Shown here: positions 18,703 to 26,787 of the stretch, piece after piece | Position numbering within the stretch: position 1 is the first letter of the stretch | How the letters are laid out: each line of letters starts with the position of its first letter | Assembly: GCF_013408295.1 (NCBI RefSeq) | Contig: NZ_JACBYQ010000002.1 | Location: 186,001-250,000 of the forward strand | Reading direction: 5' to 3' | Source of the DNA: Psychromicrobium silvestre | GTDB lineage: Bacteria; Actinomycetota; Actinomycetes; Actinomycetales; Micrococcaceae | DNA: 64,000 nt | The notes under the pieces: model-generated | What the model saw: the letters and a program-made list of their open reading frames with translations, nothing else | Told to the model about the DNA's origin: nothing | Databases searched by the model: none | Translations under genes and position numbers: made by a program

Positions 18703-19610
18703 GCACCGTTACCCGAGAAAAACCCGCCGTCCGGAGTGCCGGCGAGCGCCGCGATAAGAAAACTAAGTGGCACTGGGGAACTCACCTCTTCCTGGCAGTG
18801 ATGGCGGTAATCTGGCTCATTCCACTGCTGTGGAGCATCTACACCGCGCTACGCCCGAAGGCATCGACCGATGCCCACGGCTATTTCAGCATCGCCGGTG
18901 ACTTCAATTTCCAGAATTTCATTGACGCCTGGACTCAGGCCGGTCTACTAAAGTACCTAGGGAACTCGGCGCTGATCACCATCCCCACCGTGCTCATCAC
19001 CCTCTTCCTGGCCTCGATGATGGCGTTCGCGGTCAGCCGAGTCAGCTGGAAGTTCAACGTCACCTTGCTGATCTTGTTCACGGCCGGCAATCTGCTTCCA
19101 CCACAGGTGCTAGCGGCCCCGCTGTTCGAAATCTTCAAGCATATTGAGCTGCCCTATTCGCTGAGCCCGTCCGGCAGCCTGCTGAACACCTCCTTCGCGG
19201 TTATTGCGGTGAACACAGCCTTCCAAATCGGTTTCTGCACCTTCGTACTGAGCAACTACATGAAGGCACTCAGCGCTGACCTGACCGAGGCTGCCCTGGT
19301 GGACGGCGCTGGCATCTGGCGACAGTACTGGTCAATCATCATGCCGCTCTGCAAGCCTGCCATCGCTGCGCTGGCCACCCTAGAAGTTATCTTCGTCTAC
19401 AACGACTACTTCTGGCCGCTACTCTTCATTCAAAGCGGCGATTTGCTGCCAATCACCGCGGGGATCAACAACCTACAAGGCCAGTTCCTTTCCAACTACA
19501 ATCTGATTGCAGCGGGCGCTATCATCACGGTGCTGCCCACGCTGATCATCTACCTTTTCCTGCAACGTCAGTTCGTCGCAGGGCTAACCCTCGGTTCCAG
19601 CAAGGGCTGA
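18699..19610 (+). CDS. Sugar ABC transporter permease (MalG-like)
   Basis: A 303-residue partner permease with six membrane segments. The EAA loop is TEAALVDGAGIWRQYWSIIMPLCKPA. It starts inside the stop of the first permease (ATGA) and is followed after 44 bases by the beta-galactosidase, completing an importer whose ATPase is not encoded here. Confidence 0.92.
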   Translation: MSTVTREKPAVRSAGERRDKKTKWHWGTHLFLAVMAVIWLIPLLWSIYTALRPKASTDAHGYFSIAGDFNFQNFIDAWTQAGLLKYLGNSALITIPTVLITLFLASMMAFAVSRVSWKFNVTLLILFTAGNLLPPQVLAAPLFEIFKHIELPYSLSPSGSLLNTSFAVIAVNTAFQIGFCTFVLSNYMKALSADLTEAALVDGAGIWRQYWSIIMPLCKPAIAALATLEVIFVYNDYFWPLLFIQSGDLLPITAGINNLQGQFLSNYNLIAAGAIITVLPTLIIYLFLQRQFVAGLTLGSSKG

Positions 19611-19654
19611 GGACCCAGTTCCAGAACAAACCGACCACGCACAAGGGAATGCAC

Positions 19655-21712
19655 ATGTCCATGGAATACGTCACCCGCAAACTGGGGGACGAAACAACCC
19701 CACGGGCCTTCGCCTTCGGTGCGGATTACAACCCGGAGCAATGGCCGGAGGACATCTGGGAGGAGGACATCCGGCTGATGCAGGAGGCCGGAGTCAACCT
19801 GGTCAGTGTCGGAATCTTCTCCTGGGCACTACTGGAGCCGGAGGAGGGTCGCTACGATTTTGGCTGGCTGGATCGGATACTCGATCTGCTTCACGCCGGT
19901 GGCATCCGGGTGGACTTAGCGAATGCCACGGCTTCCCCTCCCGCCTGGTGGGTGCGCAAGTATCCGCAGGCGCTACCGGTAACGGTCGACGGCGTCCGGT
20001 TGGGTTTTGGCTCCAGGCAAAGTTTCAGCCATCACGCCCAGGAGTACCGCCGTGCCGCCGCTGCCCTCACCCAAGCGATCGCCGACCGCTACGCCGGGCA
20101 TCCCGTCGTCGTACTCTGGCACGTCCACAATGAATACGGTTGCCACAATATCCCTGATTACTCCGCGCAGGCCGAGGCACCGTTCCGACGTTGGTTGCAG
20201 AAGCGCTACGGCGATCTTGAGGAGTTGAACACCGCCTGGGGAACGGCTTTCTGGTCTCAGCACTACTACGACTGGGAAGAGATCCAGCCGCCACGGCGCA
20301 GCGGAACCTTCATCAATCCTTGCCAGCAACTCGACTGGGCGCGTTTCACTTCCGATTCACTGCTGGAATGTTTCAGTGCCGAGGCGCAGATCCTGCGGAA
20401 GGCTTCCCCTCATCCGGTGACCACCAATTTCATGGGCTTCATGCCCAATGTCCATCAGCCCACGGACTACTGGCGCTGGGCCGAGGAACAGGACGTGGTT
20501 TCCAACGACCACTATCTAATCGCCGAGGACCCCCGTAATTTCCAGGAATTGGCGATGACCGCGGATCTAACCCGCAGCCTGGCACAAGGCAAGCCCTGGC
20601 TGCTGATGGAGCACTCCACCTCGGCGGTGAATTGGCAGAACCGTAATATCGCCAAAGCCCCGGGCGAGCTGCTGCGCAACTCCCTACAACACATTGCTCG
20701 TGGGGCGGACGGGGCGTTGTTCTTCCAATGGCGTGCTTCCGCCGCCGGGGGCGAAAAGTTCCATTCGGCGATGCTTCCGCATGCCGGTACCGACACCAAG
20801 GTTTGGCGCGAAGTACTGGAACTTGGCCGCTCACTCAAGGCGATCGCCGAGGTTGCTGGGTCCACGGTGGCCCCGGCTCCGGTAGCGATCTTGCACGATA
20901 CGGATTCTCGCTGGGGGCGTGAACTGGATTCCCATCCGCACAACGAATTGGACGGCATCGCGGAGACTCGTCGCTGGCACGACGCCTTTTATCGCGCCGG
21001 AATCGGCACCGACTTCCGGCGCAGCACCGACGACCTGAGCTCCTATCGGGTAGTGATCGCGCCTATGCAGTACGTCATGACGGACGCCGGGCGAGCCAAT
21101 CTGGAAGCCTTCGTGCATTCCGGAGGTCGGTTGGTCGTGACCTTCTTCTCCGCTATCGTCGATCAAAATGAACATATTCACCTTGGTGGCTATCCCGGGC
21201 CGCTCCGGGAACTGCTGGGAGTGCGGATCGAAGAGTTCTTCCCCTTGCGCCAGGATGAGACGATTGAACTCGGGCGCTTCGGCCAGGGGCGAGAATGGAG
21301 CGAATTGGGGCGGACGACGACGGCCCGGAGCTTGGCTGATTACCTCTCGGGAGCGGTACAAGGCTCCCCCGCCGTAACGGTCAACGATTTCGGTGCAGGC
21401 CAGGCCTACTATGTGGGTACCCAACTTAACCGGGAGGGGCTTGACGAAGTGCTTGGCTTGATCGGGGCGGATATTGCCCCGGCGGTGTCTGGATTGCCTG
21501 CGGAGGTGGAAGCGGTGAAGCGGATGCGCGAAGGACAGGAATGGCTTTTCGTGATCAACCACGGCACACAGCAGGTGGAGACCGCACTGAACGGATTCGA
21601 ATTGCTGAGCGGCACCGAGTTGAATGGTGAGTTGAGACTGCAAGCCGGCCGGACCGCCGTCGTTAGATTAGACAAGATCAGATTAGACACAGGAGATGCC
21701 CATGCTCGCTGA
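19655..21712 (+). CDS. GH42 beta-galactosidase
   Basis: Hydrolyses terminal beta-galactosides taken up by the preceding importer; no signal peptide, so it is cytoplasmic. The sequence has the GH42 architecture: a TIM barrel beginning FGADYNPEQWPEDIWEEDI, acid/base Glu in HVHNEYGCHN (about residue 160), nucleophile Glu in LLMEHSTSAVNW (about 319), then the trimerisation domain from about residue 400 and a small C-terminal beta domain. I prefer the ATG at 19655, with AAGGGA six bases upstream, to the ATG at 19649, which almost touches that motif. Its 3' end overlaps the DeoR start. Confidence 0.93.
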   Translation: MSMEYVTRKLGDETTPRAFAFGADYNPEQWPEDIWEEDIRLMQEAGVNLVSVGIFSWALLEPEEGRYDFGWLDRILDLLHAGGIRVDLANATASPPAWWVRKYPQALPVTVDGVRLGFGSRQSFSHHAQEYRRAAAALTQAIADRYAGHPVVVLWHVHNEYGCHNIPDYSAQAEAPFRRWLQKRYGDLEELNTAWGTAFWSQHYYDWEEIQPPRRSGTFINPCQQLDWARFTSDSLLECFSAEAQILRKASPHPVTTNFMGFMPNVHQPTDYWRWAEEQDVVSNDHYLIAEDPRNFQELAMTADLTRSLAQGKPWLLMEHSTSAVNWQNRNIAKAPGELLRNSLQHIARGADGALFFQWRASAAGGEKFHSAMLPHAGTDTKVWREVLELGRSLKAIAEVAGSTVAPAPVAILHDTDSRWGRELDSHPHNELDGIAETRRWHDAFYRAGIGTDFRRSTDDLSSYRVVIAPMQYVMTDAGRANLEAFVHSGGRLVVTFFSAIVDQNEHIHLGGYPGPLRELLGVRIEEFFPLRQDETIELGRFGQGREWSELGRTTTARSLADYLSGAVQGSPAVTVNDFGAGQAYYVGTQLNREGLDEVLGLIGADIAPAVSGLPAEVEAVKRMREGQEWLFVINHGTQQVETALNGFELLSGTELNGELRLQAGRTAVVRLDKIRLDTGDAHAR

Positions 21713-22481
21713 TGCGAGACGTGCCGTGATCGTCGAGATGGTGCAACGGGAAAGAGTGTTGCGCGTTGCCGATCTGGCACAGGCACTTGAGGTCTCGCTG
21801 ATGACCGTGCGCCGCGATATTGATGTACTGCACGATGCGGGAGCGGTGGAGAAGATCCACGGCGGCGCGAAAGCTCGAGCCGAGCCGAGCATGTATGAGC
21901 CGGGCTTCGAGGTGAAATCCACTCAGGCTCAACCGGAGAAGGACGCCATTGCCCGGGCTGGCGCCGCCTTGGTGCAAGAAGGGATGGCGGTAGGGCTGAG
22001 CGCCGGAACCACCACCTGGACACTGGCCAAACGACTCAGCGCCATGAACCGACTGACCATCGTGACTAACTCGGTCCGAATTGCCAGCGTGTTCTATGAG
22101 ACTCCCTCGCAGAATACGGTGCTGCTGACCGGTGGCGAGCGAACTCCCTCCGACGCCCTGGTGGGGCCAATTGCCACCCATTCGCTGAGCCAGCTACACC
22201 TTGACCTCCTTTTTCTGGGAGTACACGGGGTGGATCCCCAGGTGGGCTTTACCACTCCGAACTTACTTGAGGCGGAGATGGATCGTGCCCTGATCGCGGC
22301 TTCCCGTCGAGTCGTTGTGCTCGCCGATCACAGTAAATGGGGCATTCTGGGGGTTTCCTCGATCGCTTCTTTCGAGGAAGTCGATGAGATGATCTCGGAT
22401 GACGGGCTGCCCCCTGAGGCAGTTGAGGCGATTCGCGAGAGGCTCGCTTCGCTGCGTATCGTCAGTGTCCCGCAGCCATAA
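21702..22481 (+). CDS. DeoR-family transcriptional regulator
   Basis: A 259-residue repressor-type regulator: an N-terminal winged HTH ([38 protein letters not shown]) and a C-terminal DeoR sugar-phosphate sensor domain ([43 protein letters not shown]). I use the ATG at 21702 because AGGAG is spaced correctly for it; the ATG at 21696 is too close. It overlaps the beta-galactosidase end, so it belongs to the operon and probably controls it through sites near 16344-16422. Confidence 0.9.
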   Translation: MLADARRAVIVEMVQRERVLRVADLAQALEVSLMTVRRDIDVLHDAGAVEKIHGGAKARAEPSMYEPGFEVKSTQAQPEKDAIARAGAALVQEGMAVGLSAGTTTWTLAKRLSAMNRLTIVTNSVRIASVFYETPSQNTVLLTGGERTPSDALVGPIATHSLSQLHLDLLFLGVHGVDPQVGFTTPNLLEAEMDRALIAASRRVVVLADHSKWGILGVSSIASFEEVDEMISDDGLPPEAVEAIRERLASLRIVSVPQP

Positions 22482-22495
22482 GGCATACTGAAGAC

Positions 22496-22942
22496 ATGAC
22501 TTCCAGTGGTGTGATCTTGGTTCTCAACGGACCGAACCTGAACCTGCTCGGCAGCCGTGAACCGGCCGTTTATGGCACCTCAACCCTGACCGATATTGAA
22601 GCCTTGTGCGCGGAAACCGCTACCGCCAACGGGTTCACCGTCCGCTGCGTGCAGTCGAACCACGAGGGCGTGCTGCTCGATGAGATCCACGCTGCTCGCG
22701 AGAGCGCTTCCGGGATAGTCATCAATGCTGGTGCCTATTCGCACACCTCCGTCGCTCTACGCGACGCCCTAGCCTCGGTAGGCCTGCCCACGGTCGAAGT
22801 GCATATTTCGAATGTCCACGCGCGTGAGGATTTCCGGCACTTCTCCTACCTTTCGGCGGTATCCGATGCGGTAATCGTCGGGGCCGGGATCAATGGTTAC
22901 CGCTTAGCCGTCGAGCAGTTGGCTACTATCGTCCGACGCTGA
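22496..22942 (+). CDS. aroQ: Type II 3-dehydroquinate dehydratase
   Basis: Third step of the shikimate pathway, converting 3-dehydroquinate to 3-dehydroshikimate. The 148-residue length is normal for the dodecameric type II enzyme. Conserved elements are [19 protein letters not shown] (Arg21 and the catalytic Tyr26), [17 protein letters not shown] (Asn77) and [18 protein letters not shown] (His103). It starts 14 bases after the DeoR stop. Confidence 0.94.
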   Translation: MTSSGVILVLNGPNLNLLGSREPAVYGTSTLTDIEALCAETATANGFTVRCVQSNHEGVLLDEIHAARESASGIVINAGAYSHTSVALRDALASVGLPTVEVHISNVHAREDFRHFSYLSAVSDAVIVGAGINGYRLAVEQLATIVRR

Positions 22943-22946
22943 CTCT

Positions 22947-22996
22947 GCGTTTAGATTCCGGCGTTTAGCTTCTGTTGTCTGGTTTCGTGCGTTTAG
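22947..22996. repeat. Spaced GCGTTTAG repeats
   Basis: GCGTTTAG occurs three times (22947, 22961 and 22989) in the short gap between the convergent aroQ and MarP genes. No function is apparent. Confidence 0.6.
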
Positions 22997-23017
22997 TTTC
23001 GTGCGGTTCACCATGAT

Positions 23018-24199
23018 TTACTTCTGCACGCAACTACCCGAGGACACCTGCTGTTGCAGGCCCGCGGCTTGTTTCACCACGGGTGCAATTTCGGCCAGGG
23101 TAAAGGCGTAACCCACCTGAATATCTGAATCGGCCTTCGCGAAGACCACCCCTGTTACGTTGCCGTTCAAATCGAGCAGAGGCCCACCGGAATTGCCCGG
23201 CTGAACGTCTCCGGCAATCTGGTAAACCTCCTCAAAATGCTTATTTGCGCCGTAGATATTCGGCACCAAAACCTGCCCTTTGCTCTGCACGGCAGCGGGC
23301 TTGGATTGGAAGGGTCCGCCCAAAGGGTAGCCATCGAAGGCTGCCTGCGCACCAAGAGCGAGGTCTGAGCCCAGACTTAAGGGCTTCACCTTGAGTCCAT
23401 CTACCTCGATCACCGCAAGATCCTGCTCTGAATCGAAGTAGACGATCTTTCCTGGCAGGGCGCTGCCTGGGACTTCAACCACCGGCTGACTCACCCCGGC
23501 CACCACATGGGCATTCGTCATCACCCGATTCTCGGAAATCACGAAGCCTGAACCGGTCTGGTTCTGCCCACATTGAAAGGCTGTCCCGGTGATCTTTAGT
23601 ACGGACTGCCCCGCCTCGTTGAGTACCGGGGTGTCCGTACGGGCATCCGGCGGGGAGACCGGAGTAACCGGTGCAAGCTGATTGAAAAGCTGAGGAATGC
23701 CCTCGCTGACCACAGTGGACCGCAATTGGGCGATCGCCTGCTTCAGAGGCGTGGGCGTCAGCGAATCGATGGTCCGGATCACCCCGGAGCCGCTGATTGC
23801 CGAAGAAAGAAAGGGGATGCCCAGGGCTGAAATACTAAATGCCACCGGAGAGATCAATAAGGCAGCAATAACCACGGCCGCCACCGCACCAAGAACGCGG
23901 TTAATGGCACGAAGCGGCTTGAGCTTGACTCCTTTGCTGAGCTGCCTGCCAAGCACAATGCCTAGCCAATGCCCCACCACCATGAGTAGAAGCGCGGCAG
24001 CTACGACGGCGGTCAGTCGCCAGCCGGAGTCGGTAACCCAGCTGCTAACCACGGGCACCGCAAAAAAAGCGGCAACAGCGCCGACCGCAAAGCCAAGCAC
24101 CCCGCACAAGCTGATCAGCAAGCCAACTCGCCAGCCATAGAAAAGCTGCCAGATCAGCAAGCCAATCAGCACGATATCAAGCAGTGTCAGTCCGAACAT
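23018..24199 (-). CDS. marP: MarP-type membrane serine protease
   Basis: A 393-residue protein with a CvpA/colicin-V-like N-terminal domain of four membrane segments (within residues 4-125) and a chymotrypsin-like periplasmic protease. The catalytic triad is His231 (MTNAHVV), Asp260 (SEQDLAVIEVD) and Ser337 (PGNSGGP). Cys210 and Cys390 match the two cysteines that form the redox-sensitive disulfide of mycobacterial MarP (Rv3671c), which is required for acid and oxidative stress resistance there. It lies between aroQ and crp, matching the mycobacterial neighbourhood. Confidence 0.92.
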   Translation of the reverse strand: MFGLTLLDIVLIGLLIWQLFYGWRVGLLISLCGVLGFAVGAVAAFFAVPVVSSWVTDSGWRLTAVVAAALLLMVVGHWLGIVLGRQLSKGVKLKPLRAINRVLGAVAAVVIAALLISPVAFSISALGIPFLSSAISGSGVIRTIDSLTPTPLKQAIAQLRSTVVSEGIPQLFNQLAPVTPVSPPDARTDTPVLNEAGQSVLKITGTAFQCGQNQTGSGFVISENRVMTNAHVVAGVSQPVVEVPGSALPGKIVYFDSEQDLAVIEVDGLKVKPLSLGSDLALGAQAAFDGYPLGGPFQSKPAAVQSKGQVLVPNIYGANKHFEEVYQIAGDVQPGNSGGPLLDLNGNVTGVVFAKADSDIQVGYAFTLAEIAPVVKQAAGLQQQVSSGSCVQK

Positions 24200-24447
24200 G
24201 TACCTTCCTCCGCACCGCTAAAAGCGGTGCTGCGTCGAAGTGCCAGTGTACCGATCCGGGCTGACATTTTGATGTGCAGGACTGTAGGCGGACTGTGATT
24301 CCGGTGCTCGGCCAGAAAGTTCTGGGCTTCTAATAAGTCCTCTTTGTGAGGGGCAAATCGTCCGAGAATGCCAAATACGTCACATTCCAGGCAAATATCT
24401 GAAACAATTGCCTCAGTACAGCATTGAAACGTTACTCAGGAGAATTC

Positions 24448-25125
24448 ATGGACATCGAGGTACTTCGTCGGGCACCACTTTTCGCGACGCTTGACGATGA
24501 GGCATTCCGGTTGCTCACGGATGAGCTCACCGAAGTTGACCTTTCTCGTGGTGCCTCGGTTTTTCATGAGGGCGATCAGGGCGATCAGCTCTACTTCATC
24601 GTTTCTGGCAAGGTGAAGTTGGGACGCACCGCAGCTGATGGGCGAGAGTCACTTTTGGCTATCCTGGGCCCTGGCGAGCTTTTCGGCGAAATGGCACTTT
24701 TCGATCCGAGCCCCCGCACCGCCACGGCCACCGCCGTTTCCGAGACTCGCCTGGCTGGACTGCGAAACGATAGCCTTCGTGCCCTGCTGCAATCCCGTCC
24801 CGAGGTCTCTGCGCAGCTTCTGCAGGCTCTGGCTCGACGGCTTCGCCGCACCAATGACAACCTTTCCGATCTGGTGTTCTCCGATGTACCCGGTCGGGTG
24901 GCGAAGGCCCTGATCGACCTTTCCGAGCGCTTCGGGCGTCCGGCCACCGATGGTGTGCTGGTGGCTCATGAGCTGACCCAGGAAGAACTGGCCCAATTGG
25001 TGGGTGCCTCCCGTGAGACGGTGAACAAGGCCCTCGCAGAGTTTGTGCAGCGTGGCTGGCTCCGACTGGAAGCGCGGGCCGTGGTGATCCTGGATATCAA
25101 CCGGCTCCGTCAGCGCAGCCGCTAA
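24448..25125 (+). CDS. Crp/Fnr-family global regulator (GlxR-like)
   Basis: A 225-residue cAMP-receptor-type activator/repressor. The cyclic-nucleotide-binding roll ends with GELFGEMALFDPSPRTATATA, the phosphate-binding cassette, followed by the dimerisation helix and an HTH (TQEELAQLVGASRETVNKALAEF). The ATG at 24448 gives the family-typical MDIEVLRRAPLFA start and follows CAGGAGA; upstream in-frame codons are unlikely. Actinobacterial homologues bind TGTGA-N6-TCACA sites in carbon-metabolism promoters, which makes the acs and galactoside genes in this window plausible targets. Confidence 0.93.
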   Translation: MDIEVLRRAPLFATLDDEAFRLLTDELTEVDLSRGASVFHEGDQGDQLYFIVSGKVKLGRTAADGRESLLAILGPGELFGEMALFDPSPRTATATAVSETRLAGLRNDSLRALLQSRPEVSAQLLQALARRLRRTNDNLSDLVFSDVPGRVAKALIDLSERFGRPATDGVLVAHELTQEELAQLVGASRETVNKALAEFVQRGWLRLEARAVVILDINRLRQRSR

Positions 25126-25141
25126 GCACTCGATAGTTATC

Positions 25142-25169
25142 GCCCACCGAGTCAAGGTTCTCGGTGGGC
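25142..25169. terminator. Bidirectional hairpin between crp and NUDIX gene
   Basis: Perfect 10-bp stem GCCCACCGAG / CTCGGTGGGC with an 8-base loop in the 54-base gap between two convergent genes. No long T-run is present on either side. Confidence 0.65.
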
Positions 25170-25179
25170 TGGGATGCCC

Positions 25180-26076
25180 CTAGCGTTCCCGGCAGACCCC
25201 GTCGAGCATCGATGCCGAGTCGATCTCCAGTGAGAAGTGGCCGTCTTCCACTATGAGCTTCGGCTGATAGGAATTCGCCGGACGGGCGTGATTCAAATAG
25301 GCTATGCAGCCGCGGGACATTGCGATCTTGCTCAAGATCACATCGCAACCCGAGCTCACCAATTCACCAAAGGTACGGCCAACGGTGTTCTCAGCGCCAA
25401 CGTCCTCGCCCAGCGTGGTGGTATCCCGTTCGGCGATGAGCTTGGCCGGGCAAACCCAACTAGCCCACAGATTCTTGCTCTCTAGCGGCGAGGGCGTCTG
25501 ATTGACCGGGGCCGCCGCCGCGAAGTATCGGGTATTGAAGCGACGATGGGCAAAGTCCGGGCTGATCCAGTTGATAATCGGCTTGAGCAAATCGGTCCGC
25601 AACGCGAGCCCGCGCTTATTGAGCATGTCCTGGAAACTGAAATCCTGAGACACGATGCCTTCGCGTTTCTTCATCCATTCGGCAGAAGGTGCCACATCGA
25701 TCAGTGAGGAAGCATCACTGCCCGCCAATAAAATGCCGGTTTCCTCGAAGGCTTCCCGGATCACCGCGACAATGTGTTTACGCGCCAAGGTGTCATCGGA
25801 CATCCCCATGGTCTTGGCCCACGCTGCGGGGCTGGGCCCGACCCAGTCCACCTCGACGTCGTCGGTGGTTTCCACACTGCCGCCCGGAAAGGCGACCGTG
25901 CCGAGCGGTGAGTAGCCGCGGCGGTAGCTCAGATAAGTCTCAGGCCCGTGAGCGCTATCTCGCAGCAGCACCAAAGAAGAGGCATAACGAGCCTTGGTGG
26001 GGGTTCGCTCCCCGTGATCCACCCAGCTCTGAGCGGCTTCGATCTCATCCTGCCAGAGCTGAAAGCGCCGCTTCAT
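25180..26076 (-). CDS. NUDIX hydrolase family protein
   Basis: A 298-residue NUDIX-fold protein with an insertion splitting the region around the Nudix box: YSPLGTVAFPGGSVE at the front and HIVAVIREAFEETGILL carrying the REx2EEx-G core. The middle (FSFQDMLNKRGLALRTDLLKPIINWISPDFAHRRFNTRYFAA) is typical of the large actinobacterial NUDIX proteins found beside RidA and crp. Substrate unknown. I use the ATG at 26076 (MKRRFQLW), which begins 7 bases past the RidA stop; the longer frame would overlap it. Confidence 0.82.
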   Translation of the reverse strand: MKRRFQLWQDEIEAAQSWVDHGERTPTKARYASSLVLLRDSAHGPETYLSYRRGYSPLGTVAFPGGSVETTDDVEVDWVGPSPAAWAKTMGMSDDTLARKHIVAVIREAFEETGILLAGSDASSLIDVAPSAEWMKKREGIVSQDFSFQDMLNKRGLALRTDLLKPIINWISPDFAHRRFNTRYFAAAAPVNQTPSPLESKNLWASWVCPAKLIAERDTTTLGEDVGAENTVGRTFGELVSSGCDVILSKIAMSRGCIAYLNHARPANSYQPKLIVEDGHFSLEIDSASMLDGVCRER

Positions 26077-26083
26077 TACGGGT

Positions 26084-26593
26084 TTACTGGAACTCAACAA
26101 CTAACTCCACCTCCACGGGTGCATTGAGCGGAAGTACGCTCACACCCACAGCGGATCGCGCGTGCACACCGGCTTCACCCAGCACCTCGCCCAGCAGCTC
26201 CGAAGCACCGTTAATAACGGTCGGTTGACCGGTAAAGGACGGATCTGAGGCGACAAACCCGACAACCTTGATCACGCGGGTGATCCGGTCCAGATCACCA
26301 ATCACACTTTTGACGGCGGCCAGGGCGTTCACGGCGCAGATCGCGGCACACTGTTTAGCTTCATCCGCTGAAACCTCTGCGCCAACCTTTCCGCTAGCTG
26401 TGAGTTTTCCCGCGATGCTGGGTAATTGGCCCGAGGTGAATACCTGGTTACCGCTGATCACGGCGGGCACGTAGGCGGCTACCGGAGCAGGAACGGGTGG
26501 TAAGGCACGACCAAGCTCCGCCAGCCGGCTTTCCACGGCGGAGTTACCGGTCGTGACGGGCTGTTCTGCCGCGTCATTCTGCGCATCGCTCAC
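26084..26593 (-). CDS. RidA-family (YjgF/UK114) enamine/imine deaminase-like protein
   Basis: A 169-residue RidA relative, longer than classical RidA because of an N-terminal extension. Core features are QVFTSGQLPSIAGKL, CAAICAVNALAAVKSVIGDLDRITRVIKVVGFVAS and the end GVHARSAVGVSVLPLNAPVEVELVVEF, where the conserved Arg binds substrate carboxylate. The GTG at 26593 fits a GAGGGAGAAG ribosome-binding sequence that overlaps the end of the DUF4177 gene. Confidence 0.85.
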   Translation of the reverse strand: MSDAQNDAAEQPVTTGNSAVESRLAELGRALPPVPAPVAAYVPAVISGNQVFTSGQLPSIAGKLTASGKVGAEVSADEAKQCAAICAVNALAAVKSVIGDLDRITRVIKVVGFVASDPSFTGQPTVINGASELLGEVLGEAGVHARSAVGVSVLPLNAPVEVELVVEFQ

Positions 26594-26595
26594 GG

Positions 26596-26751
26596 TTACT
26601 GCTTCTCCCTCTTGAGGTAAGCCACAAGACCCTTGCCGTCCGGGCCCGGAACCACCTGGACCAGCTCCCAACCGTCGTCGCCCCACTGATCGAGAATCTG
26701 TTTGGTGGCATGAATAATGAGCGGTATAGTCGCGTACTCCCACTTGGTCAT
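26596..26751 (-). CDS. DUF4177-family small protein
   Basis: A 51-residue protein I translated directly: MTKWEYATIPLIIHATKQ, then ILDQWGDDGWELVQVVPG, ending VAYLKREKQ. The W-E-Y start and GWELVQV core are the DUF4177 signature. It sits immediately upstream of ridA; its stop precedes the ridA GTG by 2 bases, so the two are co-translated. Function unknown. Confidence 0.85.
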   Translation of the reverse strand: MTKWEYATIPLIIHATKQILDQWGDDGWELVQVVPGPDGKGLVAYLKREKQ

Positions 26752-26787
26752 ACCCCCAGATTAGCCTGCCCCCGGTAGACTGAGGAA